Shown here piece by piece: positions 1-5,712 of a stretch of DNA of 5,712 nucleotides. The stretch is taken from assembly GCA_964484515.1 (NCBI GenBank), contig CAZAGT010000327.1, forward strand, positions 1 to 5,712, given 5' to 3'. Made by a program: the position numbers and the translations under genes. This DNA is from CAZAGT01 sp964484515 (lineage in GTDB: Bacteria > Desulfobacterota > DSM-4660 > Desulfatiglandales > HGW-15). Numbering within the stretch: position 1 is the first letter of the stretch; the number at the start of each line of letters is the position of its first letter. The notes beneath the pieces are model-generated. The model was not told the DNA's origin. It was given only the letters and a program-made list of their open reading frames with translations, and made no database searches.

Positions 1-3
1 GGG

Positions 4-19
4 CATATGTGATTCTCCC
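4..19 (-). promoter_or_regulatory. Possible RBS and ATG start of the next minus-strand gene (edge of window)
   Basis: On the minus strand GGGAG (19-15) is followed after 8 nt by ATG (6-4), and the window ends one codon later. This lies about 30 nt past the stop of the corrinoid protein gene, on the same strand and with no hairpin terminator between them. The spacing fits a second cistron of the same operon. In this family the neighbour is commonly the substrate-specific methyltransferase (MttB/MtgB type) or a corrinoid-activating protein, but no coding sequence beyond Met-Pro is visible, so the identity is open. Confidence 0.3.
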
Positions 20-50
20 ATCTTCCCCCAAAATTGAGGAGGAGGATCCG

Positions 51-686
51 TTACGCAGGCAGCGCCTGCCTCAGGCTCTCGAGACCGGAATAGGCGTCTT
101 TACCGTAGATGTCAGCCCCGATTTCACTCGCAAAATTGTCGTTGATCGGCGGTCCGCCGATGATGATCTTGATATCGCCGCGGACACCGGCCTCGTTAAT
201 CTTTTCGATCGTCTTGCGCATGCTGGGCATGGTCGTGGTCAGGAGGCAGGACAGCGCTACCACGTCGGGCTGATAATCCTTGATGGTATCCACAAAGGTC
301 TCGGGCGAGACGTCGGCGCCGAGGTCCTTCACCTCAAAGCCGCCCGACTGCAGGACCATGGACACGATATTCTTCCCAATGTCATGAAGGTCGCCCATGA
401 CGGTCCCGATGACGACCTTGGCCCGCGGTTTGTAGTCGGTGTCGACCAATTTCGGCCTGAGGATGTCGAGGGCCTTTTGGGAAGATTTGGCCGCAATAAG
501 CATCTCCGGGATGAAACATTCTCCCTTTGAGAATTTCTGTCCCACAACGTCCAGGGTAGGGACGATGCCCTCTTCGATGATCCGGTTGGGGGCCACCCCC
601 TCGTCCAACAGGGCATGAACGAGGTTTTCGACTTCTTGAAAGGCCCCGGCCTCGATGTGCTTGCCAAGATCAGAAATACTAGCCAT
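51..686 (-). CDS. Cognate corrinoid protein of a methyltransferase system (MtbC/MtmC/MttC-like)
   Basis: This 211-aa cytosolic protein carries a methyl group on a cobalamin cofactor between a substrate:corrinoid methyltransferase and a methyl acceptor such as tetrahydrofolate or coenzyme M. Residues 1-85 form the helical cap (B12-binding_2 type, with EGIVPTLDVVG and FIPEMLIAAK). Residues 88-205 form the Rossmann-like B12 domain. Directly visible are GDLHDIGKNIV at 98-108, where His101 of D99-x-H101-x-x-G104 is the expected lower cobalt ligand; SCLLTTTM at 146-153, the Ser/Thr segment lining the corrin tail; and IIGGPPIND at 175-183. The length is normal for the family and the gene looks intact. 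The start is set by a strong AAGGAG site 8 nt upstream. The substrate (mono-, di- or trimethylamine, betaine or a methoxy compound) cannot be read from this protein alone. The next cistron, if present, begins past the window edge. It is transcribed divergently from the RHS gene. Confidence 0.95.
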   Translation of the reverse strand: MASISDLGKHIEAGAFQEVENLVHALLDEGVAPNRIIEEGIVPTLDVVGQKFSKGECFIPEMLIAAKSSQKALDILRPKLVDTDYKPRAKVVIGTVMGDLHDIGKNIVSMVLQSGGFEVKDLGADVSPETFVDTIKDYQPDVVALSCLLTTTMPSMRKTIEKINEAGVRGDIKIIIGGPPINDNFASEIGADIYGKDAYSGLESLRQALPA

Positions 687-692
687 GTCCCG

Positions 693-698
693 CTCCTT
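693..698 (-). promoter_or_regulatory. Ribosome binding site of the corrinoid protein gene
   Basis: AAGGAG on the minus strand (698-693) ends 6 nt before the ATG at 686-684. It is a near-consensus Shine-Dalgarno sequence and fixes the start of the corrinoid protein gene. Confidence 0.75.
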
Positions 699-729
699 TT
701 TAGAGATTTCGATGCGTCTTTCGTTAGGC

Positions 730-1014
730 CTAAACCATATTCACGGATAAAAACCGATGCATTTCTACCATCTTACCGATGCATTGCGCAATCTTTTTTT
801 GACCGGCGCCTGACCGCCAAACACAGAGCCGACATATCGGAAAACCGTGCTCATCTCCGCCCCTTCGACGCACAGTGAATTGGGCATGACTGCATCCGTT
901 CCTGTGCACCACCAGCCCGGCCAGATCCTCAAAATCCGTTCCGCGCATTTCTGAGTCGTCTTGTGTCGTTTCTTCTCTCAATTTTTCCAATGGCACTTGA
1001 GCCCCGTTTCTCAA
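730..1014 (-). CDS. Doubtful small ORF with a CxxC motif, function unknown
   Basis: This open frame of up to 94 codons runs from a TTG at 1014 and ends 43 bp upstream of the corrinoid protein gene on the same strand. Shorter starts are GTG at 996 and ATG at 948; none has a convincing ribosome binding site. The translation has a Cys/His cluster (NGCSHAQF, then PICRLCVW) followed by an amphipathic stretch near the end (KKIAQCIGKMVEMHRF). These would be unusual in random sequence and could suggest a small zinc- or iron-binding protein. Against it, there is no family I recognise, the start is weak, and the frame covers the repeat and palindrome that look regulatory. It could be a real leader cistron, a decayed gene or chance. 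Confidence 0.25.
   Translation of the reverse strand: MRNGAQVPLEKLREETTQDDSEMRGTDFEDLAGLVVHRNGCSHAQFTVRRRGGDEHGFPICRLCVWRSGAGQKKIAQCIGKMVEMHRFLSVNMV
753..785. repeat. 11-bp direct repeat with 22-bp period upstream of the corrinoid gene
   Basis: ACCGATGCATT occurs exactly at 753-763 and again at 775-785. The 22-bp offset is about two helical turns, which would put both copies on the same face of DNA. The pair lies 67-99 bp upstream of the corrinoid protein ATG. That placement would suit a regulator or activator site for this gene, but no regulator is identified and the repeat may be fortuitous. It also falls inside the doubtful ORF at 730-1014, in two different reading frames. Confidence 0.5.
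783..800. promoter_or_regulatory. 10-bp palindrome next to a T7/A7 tract
   Basis: ATTGCGCAAT (783-792) is a perfect 10-bp palindrome. It is followed by C and seven T (794-800), and it overlaps the second copy of the 11-bp direct repeat. Read from the minus strand, the A-tract would lie upstream like an UP element, with the palindrome as a possible operator for the corrinoid gene. It is not a terminator, because the palindrome has no loop. The regulatory role is inferred from position only. Confidence 0.3.
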
Positions 1015-1080
1015 GGTTTAAAGAGCAGATTCCTTTGGCTGCTTCTATTCTCACAAGCAATTCAGCAGAGAGGCAAGAAT

Positions 1081-1154
1081 CCGCGGCATAGAAGTTGCGG
1101 GGCGAATCAAACCTCCGCAGAGGCGGAGCAATTGAGCGGGTCCCTACTGACCCG
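1081..1154 (+). ncRNA. Cluster of three hairpins, possible structured RNA leader
   Basis: Three stem-loops sit in 74 nt. The first is CCGCGGC/GTTGCGG (1081-1087 with 1094-1100, loop ATAGAA). The second is CTCCGC/GCGGAG (1113-1118 with 1123-1128, loop AGAG). The third is CGGGTC/GACCCG (1137-1142 with 1149-1154, loop CCTACT). The first stem uses two G-U pairs that exist only in plus-strand RNA, so any transcript would point toward the RHS gene. ACCTCC (1111-1116) could also pair with GGAGGT (1183-1188), which competes with the second stem. None has a U-run, so they are not ordinary terminators. I match them to no known riboswitch class, and short stems like these can arise by chance. Confidence 0.25.
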
Positions 1155-1241
1155 TGGTTTAGGGCTGTGTCGAACAAAGACGGGAGGTGAAACACATACC
1201 AGAGATATTCTAACCAACACAGCAGATCCGTTCTGCGACTA

Positions 1242-1368
1242 GGAGGCCGACGTAAAACACACGTCTGCTGCGTTATCCTCATCCTGTGTCACTGCGGCGT
1301 ACTTCCAGGTACGCCTCATTCCTCAGGATTTCGGATGCCTTGCATCTGCGCATTTTCCGTCGGCCTCC
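1242..1368. repeat. 127-bp imperfect palindrome, MITE/REP-like element
   Basis: The ends are inverted copies matching at 15 of 16 positions: GGAGGCCGACGTAAAA at 1242-1257 and the complement of GGAGGCCGACGGAAAA at 1353-1368. The centre is a 7-bp stem, GGCGTAC (1296-1302) with GTACGCC (1309-1315). Outer and inner inverted repeats share the same centre near 1305, so the whole unit can fold as one long hairpin. The arms between are degenerate; ATCCTG recurs on both sides. It encodes nothing and no target-site duplication is evident. Repeats with a central GGCGTAC hairpin are, as I recall, dispersed in deltaproteobacterial genomes; this is memory, not a search. It sits 100 bp upstream of the RHS start and could act as a transcriptional or RNA-structural boundary. 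Confidence 0.6.
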
Positions 1369-1454
1369 ATAGGAACGAGTTCTTCGACAGCCTCCAAGTG
1401 TGACTGCGTTCTCTTCCTCGTGATCGTGGCGTTTGAACCTCTGCGTTTGAGATC

Positions 1455-1460
1455 GAAAGG
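1455..1460 (+). promoter_or_regulatory. Likely ribosome binding site of the RHS gene
   Basis: GAAAGG (1455-1460) lies 8 nt upstream of the ATG at 1469, a moderate Shine-Dalgarno match. An in-frame TGA at 1448-1450 excludes any longer start, which together with the signal peptide fixes 1469 as the start. Confidence 0.55.
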
Positions 1461-1468
1461 TAGCAAAG

Positions 1469-1561
1469 ATGAATGGCATCCTCCGAAAATGGAAATGGAT
1501 CGTCTGCTCCTCAACCCTGTTCCTGCTCACGTTCTCTTCCTTCACCTGGGCTACGAGTGCC
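1469..1561 (+). other. Sec signal peptide of the RHS protein
   Basis: Residues 1-10 (MNGILRKWKW) carry basic charges. They are followed by a hydrophobic core IVCSSTLFLLTF (11-22) and a polar end with small residues. Signal peptidase I could cut after Ala28 (TWA) or Ala31 (TSA). Cys13 lies inside the core without a lipobox, so this is not a lipoprotein. It places the RHS protein outside the inner membrane. Confidence 0.8.
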
Positions 1562-4500
1562 TCGATCAGCGTGTCCGGAAATGAAGGCTCGATTCCCCTT
1601 CAAGCCTCAGCATCCTTCTCCAGATACGATCAGAATGATTCAGGTAGCCTTTATGTCTATGATGGCGCCCATCTGATCAAGAGCATCACCGGACAAGGCT
1701 CAGCGAGTTGGGAGACCACGCTGGATGGAGGCGCTATGTCCCAAGGCGAGCACGTCTTCACGTCCACCGCCGTCGATTCGCAAGGCAATTCGCATAGCTC
1801 TTCTGTCTCAATCCTTATCGACAATACCCCTACGGTCACGGTGGATAGTCCCGGGCCGGTGGAGGGTGAATTTGATTTTGGCGGGACGGCCTCCTTTAAG
1901 GAGCACGTGGGTGGCGTCGAAGGCAGGGTGCGGGTGTACATAAGCGGCTCGGACTGGAATAAGCTGATGGGTGAGAGGTACTACGAGGGGACAAGTATCA
2001 CGTGGTCATACTCGGAGATCGTGGGCGAGCCAGCGGACGCCGGCCCCTACCTGAACGGTGAGTATAGGATTTCGGTGATAGCCGAGGCGTTCAATGGTAC
2101 TTGGTCTGAATGGGCCGAAGGAACTTTTGTCGTCGATAACACGCCGTCAGTGAGCGTTGGAAGCCCGGGACTGGTGGAAGGAGAGTTCGATTTCTCAGGG
2201 ACGGCCCACTTTAAGGAGCATGTAAAAGGCCCGGAAGGCAAAGTACAGTTATATATTGGTAACACAGAGTGGAACCAGTTCATGGGGGAGAAATGGTATG
2301 AGGGTACCACGATCAGTTGGTCCTATTCGGAGATCGTCGGCGGGCTTGTGGATGCGGGACCTTTCTTGAACGGTAATTACAGGATTTCAGTAGTAGCGCA
2401 AGCAGCCAACTCCTGTTATTCGCCGTGGGCCGAAGGGAGCTTTGTCGTTGATAATACACCGACGGTGACCATTCAGAGCCCCGGCCAAGTCAATGGCAAG
2501 ATTGACATAACGGGGACGGCCCATTTCAAAGAGCATGCAAACGGGACAGAGGGGAGGGTCCGAGTATGGGTAGGGTGTGCGTCCTGGAACAAGCTCATGG
2601 GCGAAAAATGGTTCGAAGGAACGGATATCTCCTGGTCCTATTCTGATATTACCGGCTCGTTGTTGGATGTCAGCACGTACAACCAGGGTGATTACAGTGT
2701 TTGGACGGCCGCTCAGGCGGCGAACGGAGCCTGGTCGGAGGTGGCTGAGGCCCCGTTTCAGGTCACCCGCCTTCACCGTTCCAAGAATCTAGGAGGCGGG
2801 TCCGGAACATGCGCAATCCGGCCCTTTACCACCGGCCCCATCAATTTTGCTACCGGCAACAAATACTTGAAAGAGATCGATCTCGCACTCCAAGGGCCGG
2901 GTATACCCCTGGGCTACGCAAGATATTACAACAGCCAAAAGGAAGAAGAAGGTCCACTTGGGTTTGGTTGGACCGGATCTTTCTCGGATCGGTTGACCTC
3001 TTCAGGGGACAGGTTGATTCTCCACGAGGAGGAGGGCGCACAAACGCACTTCCTGAAAGACGGCCAGGGGAACTACGCGAGTGAGACCGACAAGCTCCGG
3101 ATGATTGTACCTGTAACAGGAGGTTATCAGCTTGAGGAGCCGGATGGCAGGGTGCTTACATTCGGTCCAGAGAGTAAACCGATTGAGATCACCGATCGAA
3201 ACGGAAACAGCCTCAGGATCGGATATATCGCCGATCGCATTGACCATGTGGAGGACGACCTGGGTCGTCGGATCGATTTTGATTACTCCGCTGAGGGTCA
3301 CATCAGCTCCATCCTAACACCGATGGGCGAATTCACCTACGCCTATGATGAACACGGGAACCTCCAAGGCGTTACTCACCCGGATGGCACTGCAAGGACT
3401 TATCTGTACGAAGACCCCAATGATCCCCACAACGTGACCGGTATCATCAATGAGAACAGCGTCCGGTCGGGTACGTTCACTTATGACGATCAGGATCGTG
3501 CCATCGTTTCTGAGGGCGCTGAGGGACTCCATCGAGTTGAGGTTGCCTACGAGGACAACCTTGTGCGGCGACTCACGGACTCCTTGGGCCGCACAACAAC
3601 AGTTAAGCTCCATGCCGCCGGCGGGATCGGACGCATCAAATCGGCCGCAGGCTCCGGTTGCGGGAGCTGCCTTGGTCAGATCGGCATGGAATACGAACTT
3701 GACGATAAGCTTAGGGTAACAACGGCCACGGATGCCGATGGGATTGTGACCAGCTATACGTACGATGATCGCGGAAACATCCTCACAAAGACCGAGGCGG
3801 TCGGAACTGATCAGGAGCGAACGACCAGCTACACCTACCATCCGGAATACAACCTGCTCACTTCCATCAGCCGGCCCAGCATCGTTAATCCTGATGAAAA
3901 GGCCGTCACCACGTTTGGCTACGACGAACGTGGCAACCTCCTGGAGAAAACCGGGAGTGGGTTTTCTCAGACCGGTGCTATCCACAAAACCATCACGTAC
4001 CAGTACAACGATCTGGGACACGTGTCGCTGATCGACGGCCCTCGAACGGATGTGGTTGATATCACCGTACTGGAGTATTATCCGAATGAACCTTCGCAGG
4101 GCCTCAACAAGGGCATGCTCAAGAAGATCACGAATCCCCTCGGACATGCGAGCATGTACAGCGAATACAACGCATGGGGAAAACCCCAACAAAGCGTGGA
4201 TGAAAACGGTGTCCTCACAACAATGGCCTATGATGATGCGGGTCGCGTTATATCACGAACCATAGCCGGACTGACAACCTCTTTTCATTATGACCACGTA
4301 GGCCATCTGACAGCGGTGTCCATGCCGGGAGGCAGAACGTTAACCTATTCGTATACGAGCGGAGACCTGCTGAAGAGAACTGAGGATGCGTTAGGGAATT
4401 ATATTCAGTACGACTATGACACGGAAGGAAACCGAATTCGCGAGGAGATCCACGATTCTGATGGCATCTTGCGAAAATGCACCGATTACCAGTTTGATGA

Positions 4501-5712
4501 GCATAACAGGCTGTTCAAGACCATCTATCCAGGAGGGGGCTTTGAAGAGTGGGCCTATGACGAAAAGGGCAACCTCATCCAAGTCAGGGATCCGAACGGT
4601 AAGGCGACCCTTTACGAATACGATGCCTTCGGCCGACTCATAACCGTACAGCAACCGACCGACGCCGTCACCCTTTATAGCTATGATAACCATGATAACT
4701 TGACGTCGGTCACCGATGCCGAGGGCCACAGCACCGGATACGCTTATGATGACTTAGGGCGATTGGTTTCAACAAAGTCGCCCGTCACCGGCAAAACCCA
4801 CAACACCTACGATCCGGCAGGCAATATGATCTCTAAGCAAGATGCCGAGGGCCAAATCGCCACTTATGTCTACGACGGCTTGGGCAGGCTCACCCATATA
4901 CGCTACTCTAACAAGACCCAGGACATTGCGTATTCTTATGACAACGGAGAATACGGCAAAGGCCGGTTGACCGGCATGGCTGACCCGAGCGGGTTCTACA
5001 CGTATTCTTACGATGCGGTCGGAAACCTCATCGAAGACGAAAGGACCATCGACGGTGTCATCTACGCCACCCGGTACCTCTATGATCCCACCGGGATCCT
5101 GACAGGCGTCATATACCCTGGCGGACGATCCGTGAACTACGACCTGGACGCGGTCGGGCAGGTCCAAAGGGTGAGCACTGTGGTCAACGGCAGCACGCAT
5201 TCTCTCCTCGACGACATCGACCATATGCCGTTCGGGCCGATAAGGGGATTGAGGTATGGCAATGGGATTGCTTCGACCCGGAGTTACGACCAACAATACC
5301 GCCTGGAAGAGATCGTGACCGGAGATGTGCAGAGTCTCGCATATGCGTTTGAGACAGCAGGAAATATCACAGGGATCACAGACCGGCTTGATCCGTCCCG
5401 AACCCAGACGTTTGGCTATGACGAGGTCTATCGGCTCACCAGTGCCACGGGCAGCTACGGCGAGATCCGGTATGCCTATGACAAGGTCGGTAATCGGCTC
5501 AGCAAAACGGTCGACGACATTACTGACACCTACCAATACGAACCTGATACCAATAAGCTTAAGGAGATCATAGGTCCCAATCCTCAGACATTTTCCTATG
5601 ACGCCAACGGCAACACAACCGAGATGGGGGCGAGGCAACTGATTTACAATGAGGGCAACAGGCTTACACGGATCGTAGAGGATGGGGAAGCCCTCGGCAC
5701 GTACACCTACAA
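1469..5712 (+). CDS. Exported RHS/YD-repeat protein with tandem Ig-like repeats (partial, 3' end outside window)
   Basis: One frame stays open for 1414 complete codons and runs off the window. The order of parts is: signal peptide (1-28 or 1-31); an Ig-like segment (about 33-117); three 105-residue repeats (118-432); a DUF6531-like entry domain (about 450-590, with PINFATGN at 457-464, RYYNS at 485-489 and FGWTG at 499-503); then more than 20 YD repeats of the type TYDDRGNI, AYDDAGRV and YEYDAFGRL. FGPIRGLRYGNGI near 1255 and the YDQQYRL just after it are segments I associate with long RHS proteins. By family knowledge, YD repeats wind into a beta-sheet cocoon that encloses a C-terminal domain, often a toxin. 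A Sec signal and no PAAR domain argue for a WapA-like or surface protein rather than a type VI secretion cargo. The DPxG-type RHS core and C-terminus are not in view, so an effector role is unproven. No frameshift or stop interrupts the gene. Confidence 0.95.
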   Translation, partial: MNGILRKWKWIVCSSTLFLLTFSSFTWATSASISVSGNEGSIPLQASASFSRYDQNDSGSLYVYDGAHLIKSITGQGSASWETTLDGGAMSQGEHVFTSTAVDSQGNSHSSSVSILIDNTPTVTVDSPGPVEGEFDFGGTASFKEHVGGVEGRVRVYISGSDWNKLMGERYYEGTSITWSYSEIVGEPADAGPYLNGEYRISVIAEAFNGTWSEWAEGTFVVDNTPSVSVGSPGLVEGEFDFSGTAHFKEHVKGPEGKVQLYIGNTEWNQFMGEKWYEGTTISWSYSEIVGGLVDAGPFLNGNYRISVVAQAANSCYSPWAEGSFVVDNTPTVTIQSPGQVNGKIDITGTAHFKEHANGTEGRVRVWVGCASWNKLMGEKWFEGTDISWSYSDITGSLLDVSTYNQGDYSVWTAAQAANGAWSEVAEAPFQVTRLHRSKNLGGGSGTCAIRPFTTGPINFATGNKYLKEIDLALQGPGIPLGYARYYNSQKEEEGPLGFGWTGSFSDRLTSSGDRLILHEEEGAQTHFLKDGQGNYASETDKLRMIVPVTGGYQLEEPDGRVLTFGPESKPIEITDRNGNSLRIGYIADRIDHVEDDLGRRIDFDYSAEGHISSILTPMGEFTYAYDEHGNLQGVTHPDGTARTYLYEDPNDPHNVTGIINENSVRSGTFTYDDQDRAIVSEGAEGLHRVEVAYEDNLVRRLTDSLGRTTTVKLHAAGGIGRIKSAAGSGCGSCLGQIGMEYELDDKLRVTTATDADGIVTSYTYDDRGNILTKTEAVGTDQERTTSYTYHPEYNLLTSISRPSIVNPDEKAVTTFGYDERGNLLEKTGSGFSQTGAIHKTITYQYNDLGHVSLIDGPRTDVVDITVLEYYPNEPSQGLNKGMLKKITNPLGHASMYSEYNAWGKPQQSVDENGVLTTMAYDDAGRVISRTIAGLTTSFHYDHVGHLTAVSMPGGRTLTYSYTSGDLLKRTEDALGNYIQYDYDTEGNRIREEIHDSDGILRKCTDYQFDEHNRLFKTIYPGGGFEEWAYDEKGNLIQVRDPNGKATLYEYDAFGRLITVQQPTDAVTLYSYDNHDNLTSVTDAEGHSTGYAYDDLGRLVSTKSPVTGKTHNTYDPAGNMISKQDAEGQIATYVYDGLGRLTHIRYSNKTQDIAYSYDNGEYGKGRLTGMADPSGFYTYSYDAVGNLIEDERTIDGVIYATRYLYDPTGILTGVIYPGGRSVNYDLDAVGQVQRVSTVVNGSTHSLLDDIDHMPFGPIRGLRYGNGIASTRSYDQQYRLEEIVTGDVQSLAYAFETAGNITGITDRLDPSRTQTFGYDEVYRLTSATGSYGEIRYAYDKVGNRLSKTVDDITDTYQYEPDTNKLKEIIGPNPQTFSYDANGNTTEMGARQLIYNEGNRLTRIVEDGEALGTYTY
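1820..2764 (+). repeat. Three tandem 315-bp (105-aa) Ig-like repeats within the RHS gene
   Basis: The units are 1820-2134, 2135-2449 and 2450-2764 (residues 118-222, 223-327 and 328-432), each exactly 105 residues with no gaps. Each opens with DNTP and carries FKEH, WN followed by MGE, and WSYS at the same positions. By hand count units 1 and 2 share about 71 of 105 residues, and units 2 and 3 about 56 of 105. The DNTP-x-V start and alternating strand pattern fit bacterial Ig-like or fibronectin-like surface domains, though I cannot name the family. The third unit has lost the VDAGP and RISV segments and is the most diverged. Confidence 0.9.
3242..5712 (+). repeat. YD-repeat shell region of the RHS gene
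   Basis: From about residue 592 to the window end the protein consists of degenerate 20-odd-residue units of the type xxYxYDxxGRLxxxxDxxG. I count more than 20 by eye, for example DYSAEGHI, TYDDQDRA, GYDERGNL, AYDEKGNL, VYDGLGRL, SYDAVGNL, AYDKVGNR and SYDANGNT. Such repeats form the spiral wall of RHS and TcC cocoons. An interruption at about residues 725-740 carries a CGSC motif. The DNA units are too diverged to recombine easily. The array has not ended at the last base. Confidence 0.92.

Larger units (their letters stand above)
687..1468. other. 782-bp divergent intergenic region
   Basis: This gap separates the minus-strand corrinoid gene from the plus-strand RHS gene, so it should hold promoters for both. 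I found no convincing sigma-70 or sigma-54 promoter on either strand. It contains the repeat and palindrome near 753-800, a doubtful small ORF at 730-1014, a hairpin cluster at 1081-1154 and the long palindromic element at 1242-1368, each listed separately. In 1015-1080 and 1155-1241 I see nothing further that I can name. No tRNA and no recognisable cobalamin riboswitch core was found. Confidence 0.8.

Noticed and set aside
9..530. 173-codon plus-strand frame opposite the corrinoid protein
   Set aside because: It is a shadow of the corrinoid gene, whose frame has clear B12-binding motifs and a strong ribosome binding site.
783..800. Palindrome plus T-run as a rho-independent terminator
   Set aside because: The 10-bp palindrome is contiguous with no loop, and no gene on the plus strand ends before it.
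991..1010. TGGCAC at 991-996 as a sigma-54 promoter
   Set aside because: The expected GC of the -12 element is not at the required spacing; only the -24-like half is present.
929..1282. 117-codon minus-strand frame in the intergenic region
   Set aside because: It begins inside the palindromic element, runs through the hairpin cluster, resembles no family and has no ribosome binding site.
1279..1545. 88-codon minus-strand frame covering the palindromic element and the RHS start
   Set aside because: The product is low-complexity and Arg-rich, and it overlaps both the repeat element and the RHS signal peptide region.
3314..4192. 292-codon open frame on the minus strand inside the RHS gene
   Set aside because: It is antisense to YD repeats; recurring Tyr-Asp, Gly and Thr codons read backwards give few stops and a V/I/R/D-rich product with no recognisable domain.
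4769..5638. 289-codon minus-strand open frame inside the RHS gene
   Set aside because: It has the same antisense composition effect as the frame at 3314-4192 and no recognisable domain; the plus frame is unmistakably RHS.
1469..5712. Tandem repeats as a CRISPR array or VNTR
   Set aside because: The repeats are protein-level, 105-aa or about 20-aa units that diverge at the DNA level and stay in frame; there are no uniform short repeats with spacers.

Overview
The window contains the end of an accessory RHS/YD-repeat locus next to a one-carbon-metabolism gene. Mid-50s GC by eye, a cognate corrinoid protein of the methylamine/betaine methyltransferase type, a very large exported YD-repeat protein and a GGCGTAC-cored dispersed-type repeat together suggest a Desulfobacterota (deltaproteobacterial) or similar anaerobe. 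That assignment is inference; there is no rRNA or other marker gene here.

Layout. (1) On the minus strand at 51-686 is a complete corrinoid (vitamin B12) carrier protein with an intact DxHxxG motif and a strong ribosome binding site. Just past its stop, a Shine-Dalgarno-like site and ATG at the very edge (positions 19-4) hint at a co-transcribed next gene, plausibly the partner methyltransferase, which is outside the window. (2) A 782-bp divergent intergenic region (687-1468) holds an 11-bp direct repeat with 22-bp period and a 10-bp palindrome beside a T-run. It also holds a doubtful 94-aa minus-strand ORF with a CxxC motif, three closely packed hairpins, and a 127-bp imperfect palindrome with near-perfect 16-bp ends that looks like a MITE or REP-type element. 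(3) From 1469 to the window end runs one uninterrupted plus-strand frame of at least 1414 codons. It encodes an exported RHS/YD-repeat protein: signal peptide, one Ig-like segment, three gapless 105-residue tandem repeats, a DUF6531-like entry domain and more than 20 YD repeats. The gene runs off the window before its RHS core and any C-terminal toxin.

The two main genes are divergent and show no functional link. The corrinoid protein acts in the cytoplasm in methyl transfer. The RHS protein is predicted to be Sec-exported and, by family knowledge, to form a large cocoon-like shell that often carries a variable C-terminal effector. Whether this is a toxin system cannot be decided here, because the diagnostic C-terminus and any immunity gene lie downstream. 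No CRISPR array, tRNA, rRNA or transposase was seen.
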